Below are positions 1-9,161 of a stretch of DNA of 64,000 nt, in pieces. Each line of letters starts with the position of its first letter. Positions within the stretch are counted from its first letter, which is position 1. A program made the position numbers and the translations under genes. Source of the DNA: Candidatus Melainabacteria bacterium. Lineage in GTDB: Bacteria > Cyanobacteriota > Vampirovibrionia > Obscuribacterales > Obscuribacteraceae. The notes below the pieces were generated by a model. It was not told the origin of the DNA and searched no databases. It saw only the letters and a list, made by a program, of their open reading frames with translations. Location of the stretch: NCBI GenBank assembly GCA_003963305.1, contig RXJR01000002.1, forward strand, positions 83,638 through 147,637, written 5' to 3'.

Positions 1-1333
1 AAAGCGCAACTCTTGCCATTGGTATGCCAATTGCGACGTCTCTAAATTTGACCAGTCGCAGATGTCTGAAACCTTGTACGAGAAGCAGATAAATCGCACC
101 TGTAACAGGACCGGCGTAATGCCGCTGAAAGCCCACAGCAGTGACTGTGATTCCTATTAACCCAGCCAGAAGCACTAGCCACAGCGGTCGCACGCGTTTG
201 TCCGGCAGACTGAACAACGACCAGATCGCAAAAGGCATCAGTGTGACACCGACGAAAAAATGCATCAAACCGACAAAGCGACCGTTGATCATTGCGTCTA
301 TGGTAGCGGATTTTCTGTAGACAATCGTGTCAGTGGTGTCGTAGTTATCTTTCAGCTGCTGATTGTTGTAATGCGGTGCTGGATTGAGTTTCGACCATGC
401 CCAAAGTGGAATCGGTGAGTACTGTCGTTGCCATTCCACGTACGGCATAGTGATTGGGTCACCAGTGACTCGGTAGTTGAAGTACAACATGCTGGCCAGC
501 GTGAAAAGCCCTATCAATGTCGGCACCACCAACCAACGGTTGAACAACAAATGCAATCTCTTTTTCCTGGCCAGTGCACTTATAGCCGTGCTAAATGCAA
601 CAAACGCAGTCAATGCCCCCTCAAAAGGACGAGAGTTAGCCATGATTGCTGCGCCGACAACGAACCAATTCTCGCTGCTGAGAGAAATTTTTCGAGCCAA
701 TCGAGATGAGGCGCCTAAAACTAGTGCACCGCCTACTGCTGCCACAGAGCCGCCGAAATAAGAGTTCACCCAATACGATGCGATCCCCGGATGCACCAGC
801 GGCATAAGACCGGCCAAAAGCGCCCATCGCGTCGGCACTAAGCCACACGCCATCCAATAAATCGCCCCACACATCAGACCAAAATTCAGCAAAATGCCGA
901 TCCACTTATTTCCAAGCAAAATTCCAACTGCAATTACAAGTCCCTGAAGCGGCGGATACTTCGACATATAGGTCGGCACGCTCAGCTCATGCTCAGTTTC
1001 GAAGAATTGCCACAGAGGCGGAGTTGGATTAGTGAGCCTCCCCATTGCAAAGGTCTCTCCAGCCAGAATGTAGCTGAACTCATCATGCGATCGCGGTTCA
1101 GGCACGTGCAAAATCGGTAAGGCGAGAAGCCTTGCCACAATGGCAAGAACGATAAGTAGCAGCAAGCATTTGCCACGCTGCCTGGAAAAATCACCGAAAC
1201 TTCGCCAGAGCCTGGCGCTGAACCTTTCGACAATGCCCGTTCGAAGAAACATTCCTTTGCTGGAATAGCTCAGGAAAGCAACGGAGCCCAGGACGAAAAA
1301 CCATAAAAGAACGGAGATGACTATTAAGTACAA
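1..1333 (-). CDS. GT39-like integral membrane glycosyltransferase, C-terminus outside window
   Basis: The minus frame stays open from about 1333 to the left edge, so about 444 N-terminal residues are present and the stop lies outside. The translation begins with a strong hydrophobic segment and continues with a motif reading EFSYILAGETFAMGRLTNP and later NSRPFEG, with many further hydrophobic stretches. This layout (acidic residue in the first large loop, multiple membrane spans) is that of lipid-linked-sugar-dependent GT-C/GT39-type transferases of the inner membrane. The start is uncertain: an in-frame stop lies just upstream, and the best candidate is the TTG at 1333 preceded by AGG; an ATG at about 1251 would remove the first membrane span. 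The substrate is unknown; the neighbours suggest surface polysaccharide assembly. Confidence 0.75.
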   Translation of the reverse strand, partial: MYLIVISVLLWFFVLGSVAFLSYSSKGMFLRTGIVERFSARLWRSFGDFSRQRGKCLLLLIVLAIVARLLALPILHVPEPRSHDEFSYILAGETFAMGRLTNPTPPLWQFFETEHELSVPTYMSKYPPLQGLVIAVGILLGNKWIGILLNFGLMCGAIYWMACGLVPTRWALLAGLMPLVHPGIASYWVNSYFGGSVAAVGGALVLGASSRLARKISLSSENWFVVGAAIMANSRPFEGALTAFVAFSTAISALARKKRLHLLFNRWLVVPTLIGLFTLASMLYFNYRVTGDPITMPYVEWQRQYSPIPLWAWSKLNPAPHYNNQQLKDNYDTTDTIVYRKSATIDAMINGRFVGLMHFFVGVTLMPFAIWSLFSLPDKRVRPLWLVLLAGLIGITVTAVGFQRHYAGPVTGAIYLLLVQGFRHLRLVKFRDVAIGIPMARVAL

Positions 1334-1483
1334 CTTTATGCCTGTAAGTGACGCCCAGATCCAATCAAATCATACTAGCCTGTAGATTCACGATGATGCC
1401 AAGGATAAACTCGACACGTGCTTGCGACGGTGAAATACGTCTGATAAACCGAATCCTCACGGTCAATAGCTCATAATAGTTTC

Positions 1484-3085
1484 ATGACCTCCTCTGTTTG
1501 CGTTCTTTGCAGTCAATCTGAATCTATCTTTGCATTTGCCAGAGGCGAAGCACGCATAGTCAGGTGCGCTGGCTGCGAGTTGCTGCGAAGAGAACCAGCG
1601 GCACCATTTGAACCCAACACCGTTTTAGCTGAAAACGAAAGCAGACCAGAGCTGTTAGCAAGCCAGCGCTACGTACGATGCATCGCCGAGCAAGGTTTGC
1701 AGGGGGCCAAGATCCTTTATGCCGGTCTGAGCCAGCGTGACCTTTTCGCCACACTCCTTGCCGAAGCGGGGCATTCGGTCACTTATTTCGATCACACCTC
1801 AATTTCCGAGAACAGTGCTGAGGCGGAGGAAGAATTCGACTGCCTGGTGCTTTATCAAACGCTGGAACGCACGCCCGATCCCTACGAATTACTCCGCCAG
1901 ATGCGCAAACGTTTGCGGGCCGACGGACACCTTATGCTCGTTGGACTGAGCATGGATAGCCTGCCGGCGCGTCGATTCGGTCGCCGCTGGATCGGCTGGA
2001 GCGCCGGACTGAATCACTATTTCAACCGCGCCACGTTGCAATTGCTCCTCGAAAAAGCCGGATTCGAGCGAATCCTACTAGCACCAGACAAAAGACATTA
2101 CACAATAGAGCATGCCAGGAGCCAGATCAGTCGACTGCCAGAGCAACAGCCACGGCGCTTACTCTGGTCAATGCTCGCGATGCTGCCGAAATCAATACAG
2201 CAGAAAGAAGTTCAGCTTGAATCATCGGCCGTAGTGGTGATGTCGCGGAAGACTGAAGTTCTCGGCAGAAACAAACTATCTGTGATCATGCCAGTCTTCA
2301 ATGAGAAGCGCACCTTCATGGACTCTTTCACGAAAGTGAACCAGCGCGTCCAGGAAGGTATCGCAGGCGTAGATCAAGTCGAGATAATCATAGTCGAAAG
2401 CAACTCCACCGACGGTTCTCGCGAACTCGTTCACTCTGTCGTCAACGACAACGTGCGCCTGGTGCTTGAAGAAAAACCCCAAGGCAAAGGGCACGCTGTG
2501 CGAACCGGGTTGAAGCATGCCACCGGCGAAATATGCATTATTCAAGACGCAGACCTTGAATACGACGTCTATGACTACGATGCATTGATCAAGCCTTTAG
2601 TTGAATATCGGCAAACTTTTGTCCTCGGCACTCGCCATTCAGGCAATTGGAAAATTCGAAAGTTTGCCGGCGAAGCAGTCATGGCATTCGTCTGCAACTT
2701 TGGCCACATCTTGTTTACAACAATCATCAATGTATTCTGCGGCCAAAATCTGACTGACCCATTCACAATGTACAAGGTCTTCAGACGCGAATGTATTTAC
2801 AAACTAAAATTCGAATGCAACCGATTTGATTTCGACCACGAACTCTTAATCAAGTTGGTCAAGAAGGGCTACCGCCCTATCGAAATCCCGGTCAACTATA
2901 ACGCCAGAGGGTTTGCCGAAGGCAAGAAAATTGCAGTCATTCGCGATCCGATCACATGGATCATTGCTGACTTCAAGTATTTTTTTGCAAGTCCATTCGA
3001 CGACGACTATCTAATCAAAAATTCCGCACTGTTTAGTATTGAGGCGAAGAACAGCGCAGCCGATTTTCCGAATAGCTCGGGTTGA
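1484..3085 (+). CDS. methyltransferase-like / family 2 glycosyltransferase fusion
   Basis: This 533-residue protein has two parts. Residues 1-35 hold two CxxC pairs (C6/C9 and C28/C31), a zinc ribbon often found in front of SAM methyltransferases. Residues about 70-200 resemble a class I methyltransferase (FDCLVLYQTLERTPDP, then a C-terminal LEKAGFERI element), but the expected glycine-rich SAM loop reads ILYAGLSQRD and is degenerate. From about residue 264 a GT-A family 2 domain follows (SVIMPVFNE, PQGKGHAVRTG, IIQDADLEYD), resembling dolichyl-phosphate mannose synthase-like enzymes. The GT2 part should transfer a sugar from a nucleotide donor, probably to a lipid carrier. Whether the first half still methylates anything is doubtful. 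It lies among other polysaccharide genes. Confidence 0.8.
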   Translation: MTSSVCVLCSQSESIFAFARGEARIVRCAGCELLRREPAAPFEPNTVLAENESRPELLASQRYVRCIAEQGLQGAKILYAGLSQRDLFATLLAEAGHSVTYFDHTSISENSAEAEEEFDCLVLYQTLERTPDPYELLRQMRKRLRADGHLMLVGLSMDSLPARRFGRRWIGWSAGLNHYFNRATLQLLLEKAGFERILLAPDKRHYTIEHARSQISRLPEQQPRRLLWSMLAMLPKSIQQKEVQLESSAVVVMSRKTEVLGRNKLSVIMPVFNEKRTFMDSFTKVNQRVQEGIAGVDQVEIIIVESNSTDGSRELVHSVVNDNVRLVLEEKPQGKGHAVRTGLKHATGEICIIQDADLEYDVYDYDALIKPLVEYRQTFVLGTRHSGNWKIRKFAGEAVMAFVCNFGHILFTTIINVFCGQNLTDPFTMYKVFRRECIYKLKFECNRFDFDHELLIKLVKKGYRPIEIPVNYNARGFAEGKKIAVIRDPITWIIADFKYFFASPFDDDYLIKNSALFSIEAKNSAADFPNSSG

Positions 3086-3190
3086 GGTAAGAGTCCCGAC
3101 GTTGATTGAAAAGGCAGAAGAGCAGAACGATTAGCCACGAATCGAGACTTGTATGATAATTGAGTGCGGTTTCCGGGCAAGATTTAAGTA

Positions 3191-4306
3191 ATGAACGTTC
3201 CGAAAGAAAACCTCCAGCCAGCCAGCACGGAGCACGCCGACCAAGCAGCGGTGCTCACCTATCCGTGGATGTTCGGACGCACATTCGACATCATGTTCTT
3301 TTTCGTGCCAATCCTGATAGGGGTGGCATGTTTCACCATGTCTCAGCTGTCCTGGGTGAGTTCATCAGCGATCTGGTTGTTTCTTGCGCTGGACGCATTC
3401 GGCGCCGGTCCCTTTCACTTCGGACCGACCTGGTTTGCCTACTTTGACAAGAAAAATCGAGAGCACTGGGCAAGCGATCGAAAAAAACAAATCATTTTCT
3501 TCGTAGCGCCGGTGCTCCTCGCAGTCGGCACTACATTGACTTTTATGTATGTGTTCGGAGTGGTCGAAATTCTCATTACTATCTGGGCGATTCAACATGT
3601 TGTTCAGCAAAATGTCGGCATATTGCTGCTTTACCACAACCAGGGCAGAGGCGAGGCAATTGTAGATCGCCAACTGGAGATGAAAAGCCAGCAGTATCCA
3701 GCGACACTTTTCTCACTGCTCTTTTTCCATCGCATCTTCCTTTTGAATGCACCTGGAATTGGATGGAACATATTCTTCGCAATAGTAGCCGTTTGGGCAT
3801 TCACACCAGTTGTTCGATACATCCTGGAGTTGCACAGACAAGTGCGCGAAGGCGCAACAATCAACGTGCCTGCGCTAGCCTTTTGGGTTCTGGCAATCAC
3901 GATGATGATACCTTTCGCATTTCTTGGCAAAACCTTTTCAGAAGCATGGGTGATTCCTGTTACGGTGCACTGGTTTCAGTACATCGGCTTAAACTACGCC
4001 ATCGTCAAGAAAAAATACAGCCCCGACTCACAGTTCAAAAACGATCTCCCTAAGATATCGCCGATGGTGCTTTTCTTTACCACCTGCATCGGTTTGCTTG
4101 TCGCGGCCGTGCTGATCATGCCGGTCGGAACGGCGGTGTTCAAGAGTAATCCGCTCATGGTCAAAATGCTCACAGGAATCTGGTTGGGCGTCACAGCCTG
4201 TCACTATTTCCTCGATGCATTCCTCTGGCGCTTCCGCGAAGCACACGCAAGACAAAGCATCTTGCCACATCTAATGAGCTACCGCAAAGCCCCTGCAAAA
4301 TCATAA
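3191..4306 (+). CDS. conserved multi-pass membrane protein, paralogue of the 9162-10382 gene
   Basis: A 371-residue protein with about nine or ten hydrophobic segments and no family I can name. It shares a pattern with the protein at 9162-10382: near residue 130 it has AIQHVVQQNVGILLLYH, where the other has GIQHQLAQSYGIALVY, and near the C-terminus HYFLDAFLWRFRE against HHYITDALIWKLRD. The conserved His, Gln and Asp residues inside or next to membrane spans suggest an enzyme or transporter rather than a scaffold. Location between glycosyltransferase genes suggests a role in lipid or glycan handling, which is inference. Start ATG 3191 follows a short gap after the preceding gene. Confidence 0.75.
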   Translation: MNVPKENLQPASTEHADQAAVLTYPWMFGRTFDIMFFFVPILIGVACFTMSQLSWVSSSAIWLFLALDAFGAGPFHFGPTWFAYFDKKNREHWASDRKKQIIFFVAPVLLAVGTTLTFMYVFGVVEILITIWAIQHVVQQNVGILLLYHNQGRGEAIVDRQLEMKSQQYPATLFSLLFFHRIFLLNAPGIGWNIFFAIVAVWAFTPVVRYILELHRQVREGATINVPALAFWVLAITMMIPFAFLGKTFSEAWVIPVTVHWFQYIGLNYAIVKKKYSPDSQFKNDLPKISPMVLFFTTCIGLLVAAVLIMPVGTAVFKSNPLMVKMLTGIWLGVTACHYFLDAFLWRFREAHARQSILPHLMSYRKAPAKS

Positions 4307-4349
4307 CTCCAGGCTGAGACGATCGCGGACACCTTCTGCTTGCCAGAGT

Positions 4350-6167
4350 TCAATGTGGAAGTTCGAACGTAAAGACTGTCACGTCCTCAGTCAGTCCGTT
4401 GTAGTGCACTTCGCGAATCTTCTTGTATTTGCGATTGACGATGTTCATGAGCGCTTTGACGCGTGCGCTGCGCTGCACAGTTGGTGTAGTGAGCAACTCG
4501 ATCTGTTTGTCTGAATCCTTGGCAATGACCAAATACTTGAACCCTTTTTGCGGCAGCAAGTCTATTCTTTTCTCGGCTTCCTGCGGTATTTCCGGTCCCC
4601 ACAAGCGCACTAAGTCGGAAATAGGAATCGGAGGGAATGGATCATCCCATCTCGGATAACCTGCCACTTGAATGTGATGGGCAGCCCGCTGCTCTGCAGG
4701 CAAGTAGTATCCGAGAGTAGGAGCAATCACATCTGGTGCCACGAGGATCAAAGAATTATCGTACTTGCCTGCGATTGCATCTTGAGCAACTGTTCGCAAA
4801 CCTGACTGTGGGCGAGATACAAACCATGCATCATACAATCCGTTCAGCCCGAGCATAAAAACCAGAGTAATCGAGAACCAAATAGTGCCTTTCTTGCTGC
4901 CAGCAAATGCAGCAGCGGGGCTGACATCCTTTTCAGAATCTAAGTTCGCATCCGCTGCAGGAATAGCACCATTGCCAGGATCAGCCAAGACAACAGTTGC
5001 CTCATTAAGCCTGGCTCTTTCAGCCCGGGCAAAACCGAACCAGTGATAGAACAGAATTGCAATCAAACACCATCCAGCTGGGCTGTAAGGATAGATGTAG
5101 CGAAAGTAACCGTAGTACCAGGGGGTGATATACCCAATCAGGCTTGATGGAATAGCAATGGAGCAAATGACGACGATGTATGCAGGTGGAACGGAGCAGA
5201 GTGCGAGTTTCCAGCCTGGAAATCTTTTTCGATTGCGAATCAGGTAAACGGCAAAGATGAGAAGGCCGATGGCAAAAAGAGGGATGCTGACTATCATAGG
5301 TATAGGAAACATCATCATCAGGTTGTAAGCAAAAATCAGCGGCCAGTAAGAGCGCGGCGCTTGATTAGCCAAATCAGACATGGTTCCAGATTGCATCTTC
5401 ATAGAAGGCAGCCACGGTACGAAAAGTAGAAAACCAAGTGTTAAAGCCGCTCCGCAGCGTAAAAACGTTGGCAGAGACAAGGCTACTTTTTCGGGATCGC
5501 GCCGCATCGAAAGAAAAATCCAGATAGCCGCAGCGCCGAGAGCTGGCAGTATGAAACAACTGATGTATTCGGTGTAGCACAGCCCTGCAGTAGTCAGGGC
5601 AACAGCGATAAATGGCACCACTTTGTTACCAGGTTTTGTGTCAGCCAGTTTGCAAAACGCGATCAGAGAAAGTGCTGTCAGCAACGCGGCCATGCCGTAT
5701 CCGCGAGATTGACAATCATAGTAATTGGCGAATGGCGACACTGTTGCAAAGTAGGCCGCAATCAATCCAACGAATCGCGAATGAACAGTTTTGCCAAGCC
5801 AATAGGTAACGGGAATCAAAAGCAATCCGAAAATTAGAGGCGCAGTGCGCACTGACAGATCGCTTACACCCAGCAACTTCACGCAAGCAAAAAGTGGTAC
5901 GAAATAGAGGGGCGGGTGCAAGTCATCCATGCGCCCCCACATCTTCGCAACTACTGTCTGCACGTCAGGATACATGACGTCGTTGAGCGAACAGAGCTCG
6001 TCAAGCCACAAGCCCATGTTGAGTGTGGGCCACAACATCACCATGCATAGAACCATCATGGCGGCCAACAACAAAGTCACATTTATTCGCCGTTGAACTA
6101 TGATTTCACGCTCACCTGTTGCAGTAATGCCGTCTGCCTGGCGGGATCGGCGGATGGGTGAGCTCAT
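4350..6167 (-). CDS. GT39 family (PMT_2-like) membrane glycosyltransferase
   Basis: About 605 residues with a dozen hydrophobic segments. After the first membrane span comes WLDELCSLNDV, then DDLHPPLYFVPLF, the acidic and HPPLY-type motifs of the GT39/ArnT-like family, which moves a sugar or pentose from a polyprenyl-phosphate donor to an acceptor at the outer face of the inner membrane. The C-terminal 180 residues form a soluble periplasmic-type domain after the last span. I took the ATG at 6167; the reading frame also opens at a TTG at 6188. The gene converges with the membrane-protein gene at 3191 and diverges from the epimerase gene at 6269, with about 100 bases between. Confidence 0.85.
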   Translation of the reverse strand: MSSPIRRSRQADGITATGEREIIVQRRINVTLLLAAMMVLCMVMLWPTLNMGLWLDELCSLNDVMYPDVQTVVAKMWGRMDDLHPPLYFVPLFACVKLLGVSDLSVRTAPLIFGLLLIPVTYWLGKTVHSRFVGLIAAYFATVSPFANYYDCQSRGYGMAALLTALSLIAFCKLADTKPGNKVVPFIAVALTTAGLCYTEYISCFILPALGAAAIWIFLSMRRDPEKVALSLPTFLRCGAALTLGFLLFVPWLPSMKMQSGTMSDLANQAPRSYWPLIFAYNLMMMFPIPMIVSIPLFAIGLLIFAVYLIRNRKRFPGWKLALCSVPPAYIVVICSIAIPSSLIGYITPWYYGYFRYIYPYSPAGWCLIAILFYHWFGFARAERARLNEATVVLADPGNGAIPAADANLDSEKDVSPAAAFAGSKKGTIWFSITLVFMLGLNGLYDAWFVSRPQSGLRTVAQDAIAGKYDNSLILVAPDVIAPTLGYYLPAEQRAAHHIQVAGYPRWDDPFPPIPISDLVRLWGPEIPQEAEKRIDLLPQKGFKYLVIAKDSDKQIELLTTPTVQRSARVKALMNIVNRKYKKIREVHYNGLTEDVTVFTFELPH

Positions 6168-6268
6168 TATATCAACGGGCACGCCCAACCTTCAGCACAG
6201 GTCTCGGTCCTCACACAGTTGACACTTATGAGATATAATTGCGCTTCCTTGACTAGAGCGGATTCTCC

Positions 6269-7303
6269 ATGGCAAAAAATATTCTAATTACCGGAGGAGC
6301 AGGATTCATCGGCTGCAACGCCGCACAGCGCTATGCGTCGCGCGGAGACAGAGTCACCCTCGTCGACCAGCTTTCGCGCACTGGTAGCGAGCGCAACTTA
6401 GCCTGGCTCAAGAGCCTGAATTTTCCCAACCTCTCTTTTGTGAAAGCCGACATTCGCGACGCCAAAAGCGTTGCAGATATTTTTGCAAAAGAATCGTTCG
6501 ACACCGTGCTCCACTGCGCCGCTCAAGTTGCTGTCACGCTCTCAATCGCAGACCCTGTCTACGATTTCGAAGTGAATACAACAGGCACCTTGAACATGCT
6601 CGAAGGCTTACGCAAAGGGAAAAATCCGAAAGCCTTCTTCGTTTACACTTCAACCAACAAAGTTTATGGTGGCTTGGAAGAGCTAACAATCGAAGAAGGC
6701 GATACGAGATATCATCTCGCAGACTTGCCTAATGGCATCCCTGAGACGCAAGGATTGGACTTTCATTCACCTTACGGATGCTCGAAAGGCGCAGCAGATC
6801 AATACACTCGAGACTACGCGCGAATTTATGATTTGAATACAGTTGTATTCAGACAATCTTGCATATACGGTCCACAACAAGTAGGCATCGAAGACCAGGG
6901 CTGGATTGCCTGGTTCATTCGCAAAGCATTGCAAGGACAGTCTGTAAATGTTTACGGCACAGGAAAGCAAGTGAGAGACTTGCTCTTCATCGAAGATCTG
7001 CTTGAAGCATACGATTTAGCTGAAGCAAATGTAGTTGCAACGCGTGGGCAGATCTACAACATGGGCGGTGGACCAAGCTCAGCGCAGTCTGTAATTGAAG
7101 TTTTGGAAATAATCAAAAGAGAATTTCCAAAATTAGAATGGAAACTCGAGGCATGGCGAGCAGGCGACCAGAAGGTCTACATCAGCGATGTCTCCAAGGC
7201 TGAGCGCGACTTCGGCTGGCGGCCCAAGACTTCGTCTGCAGATGGGATTTCCAAATTGATTGCATGGGCGCGAGAGAATCAACACACATTGCCTCCGCTT
7301 TAG
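6269..7303 (+). CDS. NAD-dependent sugar epimerase, CDP-tyvelose/paratose 2-epimerase-like
   Basis: A 344-residue extended SDR. The N-terminal GGAGFIG is the NAD-binding Rossmann motif, and SPYGCSKGAADQ carries the catalytic Tyr and Lys. STNKVYG, DFHSPYGCSKGAADQY and QVRDLLFIEDL match the RfbE (CDP-paratose 2-epimerase) subgroup closely, as recalled from that family. Such enzymes interconvert CDP-paratose and CDP-tyvelose for O-antigen-type polysaccharides. None of the other CDP-dideoxyhexose genes (rfbF, rfbG, rfbH, rfbS) is in the window, so the natural substrate may differ or the partners lie elsewhere. The next gene, a GT2, starts 8 bases after the stop, which indicates co-transcription. 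Confidence 0.85.
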   Translation: MAKNILITGGAGFIGCNAAQRYASRGDRVTLVDQLSRTGSERNLAWLKSLNFPNLSFVKADIRDAKSVADIFAKESFDTVLHCAAQVAVTLSIADPVYDFEVNTTGTLNMLEGLRKGKNPKAFFVYTSTNKVYGGLEELTIEEGDTRYHLADLPNGIPETQGLDFHSPYGCSKGAADQYTRDYARIYDLNTVVFRQSCIYGPQQVGIEDQGWIAWFIRKALQGQSVNVYGTGKQVRDLLFIEDLLEAYDLAEANVVATRGQIYNMGGGPSSAQSVIEVLEIIKREFPKLEWKLEAWRAGDQKVYISDVSKAERDFGWRPKTSSADGISKLIAWARENQHTLPPL

Positions 7304-7310
7304 GTTATCC

Positions 7311-8075
7311 ATGGCAGAAGAAACAAAAGCACCAGTTCATGTGTATTTCGTTCTACCGATCTACAACGAAGAAGTAGCGCTGCCGACTCTCTTGAAATTG
7401 TTAGCCGATCAGCCGCTACCACCCTCCGTTGGTCGCACAATCGTGGCGGTTGATGATGGAAGTGTCGACAGAAGCGGTGAAATTCTTGCTTCGCTCAGTC
7501 AGCAATATCCAATCAAGGTAATTACCCACAAGCCGAATCGGGGCATTCCAGGCACATTCAAAAGTGCGTTCGAATTCGTTGCACAAACAGTAAATGACGA
7601 CGACGTCGTAATCGTCATGGAGTCTGATTGTACCTCCGACCCAAAATTGATTCCGAAACTGGTCGAACGAATCGGCGCCGGCAGTGACATTGTCATCGCA
7701 TCTCGCCATGCCCATGGAGGCGCCTATGTTCGCTTCCCCTGGTTCAGAACCGTCGGCTCGACCGTCGTTAACATGGCGCTGCGAGTAGCTCTGCACATTC
7801 CAAAGGTGCATGACTACACAATTTTCTATCGCGCCTATCGAGGTTCCATCATTAAACGTGGTTTCGCCGGTGGTGTTACATGGAAAGCCAAGAAATCATT
7901 CGCCGTCAACGGCGAGGTTCTGCTTATGCTCTCAGTTTTCCATCCTAAAATCGAAGAAGTGCCGCTGCACTATGACTACGGGCTCAAAACCAGCCCTTCC
8001 TCAATGCCTCTGATTGCAACGCTTGTCGAATACGTCAGACTCGCCTTTCTCTACATGGGCAAGAAAAATTCTTAG
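7311..8075 (+). CDS. family 2 glycosyltransferase
   Basis: A 254-residue GT-A transferase. VYFVLPIYNEEVALPTLL opens the domain, VAVDDGSVDRSGEIL gives the nucleotide-binding strand, and VIVMESDCTSDP is the DxD-like metal site. The length and the lack of C-terminal membrane spans suggest a soluble or peripheral DPM-like enzyme that may load a polyprenyl phosphate carrier used by the GT39/GT-C proteins nearby; this role is inferred. The frame is open from 7260, but the ATG at 7311, 8 bases after the epimerase stop, gives the expected N-terminus. Confidence 0.85.
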   Translation: MAEETKAPVHVYFVLPIYNEEVALPTLLKLLADQPLPPSVGRTIVAVDDGSVDRSGEILASLSQQYPIKVITHKPNRGIPGTFKSAFEFVAQTVNDDDVVIVMESDCTSDPKLIPKLVERIGAGSDIVIASRHAHGGAYVRFPWFRTVGSTVVNMALRVALHIPKVHDYTIFYRAYRGSIIKRGFAGGVTWKAKKSFAVNGEVLLMLSVFHPKIEEVPLHYDYGLKTSPSSMPLIATLVEYVRLAFLYMGKKNS

Positions 8076-8148
8076 CACTCGCTGCCACGTCAGACGTTTT
8101 CGACGCCATCAACTATGCTAGTCTGATGCAGTTTCTGAGGCGAAAGGG

Positions 8149-9111
8149 ATGAAGAAGAAAGTATTTGTAACGGGAGCAGCCGGCTTCATCGGTAGCAATC
8201 TCGTAGACAGATTGCTGGCAGACGGTCACGATGTGGTCGGAATAGACAACTTTGCAACCGGCTCTGAGTTTTTCATCACGAACGCACGCAAACACGACAA
8301 CTTCAAACTGATTCGAGTTGACGCGACAGATCTAGAGTCCCTGAAAAAATCGATGGACGGTGGTGGTGATGCAGTTTTTCACCTGTGCGCGTTTGCTGAT
8401 GTACGCGTCGATCCAAACAATCCCAGTCGTGAGTTGCAGCAGAACACAATTGTCACTTTCAATGTGCTCGAAGCGATGCGGGCAAACGGTATTTCCAAAA
8501 TCGCATTTGCCTCGACGGGTTCTATTTATGGCGAATCGAAAGTAATTCCAACGCCCGAAGACGCACCATTTCCAATTCAAACTTCGCTCTATGGTGCGTC
8601 GAAATTAGCTGGTGAGGGCATGATCGGCGGTTATTGCGAAAATTATGATTTTCAAGGCTGGATCTTCCGCTTCGTTTCGATTCTTGGCGAACGTTACACC
8701 CACGGGCATGTATTCGACTTCTATAAACGTCTTAGACAAGATCCAGGGCATCTCAAAGTGCTGGGGAATGGACATCAGAAGAAGTCGTATCTCTACGTTC
8801 AAGACTGCATCAATGCTATATTTTGCGCGATGGAAAAGTCGAACGACAGCGTCAATATTTTCAATCTCGGCACGGATGAATACTGCGAAGTGAGAGATTC
8901 AATCGGCTGGATCACCGGTCACCTCGGGCTATCACCACAGCTGGAGTTTGGCACCGAAGATCGTGGATGGCGCGGCGACAATCCATTCATATTCTTAGAC
9001 ACCACAAAGATCCGCTCGCTGGGCTGGCGGGCTGAGCTGACGATCGAACAAAGTGTGATAAAAACAATCGAATATCTTCAGCAGAACGATGCACTGCTTA
9101 CTCGCACTTAG
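8149..9111 (+). CDS. NAD-dependent epimerase/dehydratase, UDP-glucose 4-epimerase-like
   Basis: A 320-residue extended SDR with TGAAGFIGSNLVDRLL at the N-terminus (NAD site), an ASTGSIYGES segment, and catalytic SLYGASKLAGEG. It belongs to the GalE/WbpP-like group that epimerises or dehydrates nucleotide sugars. The start ATG at 8149 has a purine-rich ribosome site (GAGGCGAAAGGG) just before it. It stands about 70 bases after the GT2 gene and probably belongs to the same transcript, supplying the sugar donor. The exact substrate cannot be read from the sequence. Confidence 0.82.
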   Translation: MKKKVFVTGAAGFIGSNLVDRLLADGHDVVGIDNFATGSEFFITNARKHDNFKLIRVDATDLESLKKSMDGGGDAVFHLCAFADVRVDPNNPSRELQQNTIVTFNVLEAMRANGISKIAFASTGSIYGESKVIPTPEDAPFPIQTSLYGASKLAGEGMIGGYCENYDFQGWIFRFVSILGERYTHGHVFDFYKRLRQDPGHLKVLGNGHQKKSYLYVQDCINAIFCAMEKSNDSVNIFNLGTDEYCEVRDSIGWITGHLGLSPQLEFGTEDRGWRGDNPFIFLDTTKIRSLGWRAELTIEQSVIKTIEYLQQNDALLTRT

Positions 9112-9161
9112 GTACGAACAATCGGTTAGATCGCAGCTACTTTTATCGATCGGGCAGGACT

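Noticed and set aside
428..905. Small frames on both strands in the first kilobase
   Set aside because: They lie within the continuous minus-strand glycosyltransferase frame and have no protein-like composition.
6214..6239. TTGACA followed by TATAAT upstream of the epimerase gene at 6269
   Set aside because: The hexamers are about 9 bases apart, too close for a sigma-70 promoter (about 17), so the TATAAT may be part of another promoter only.
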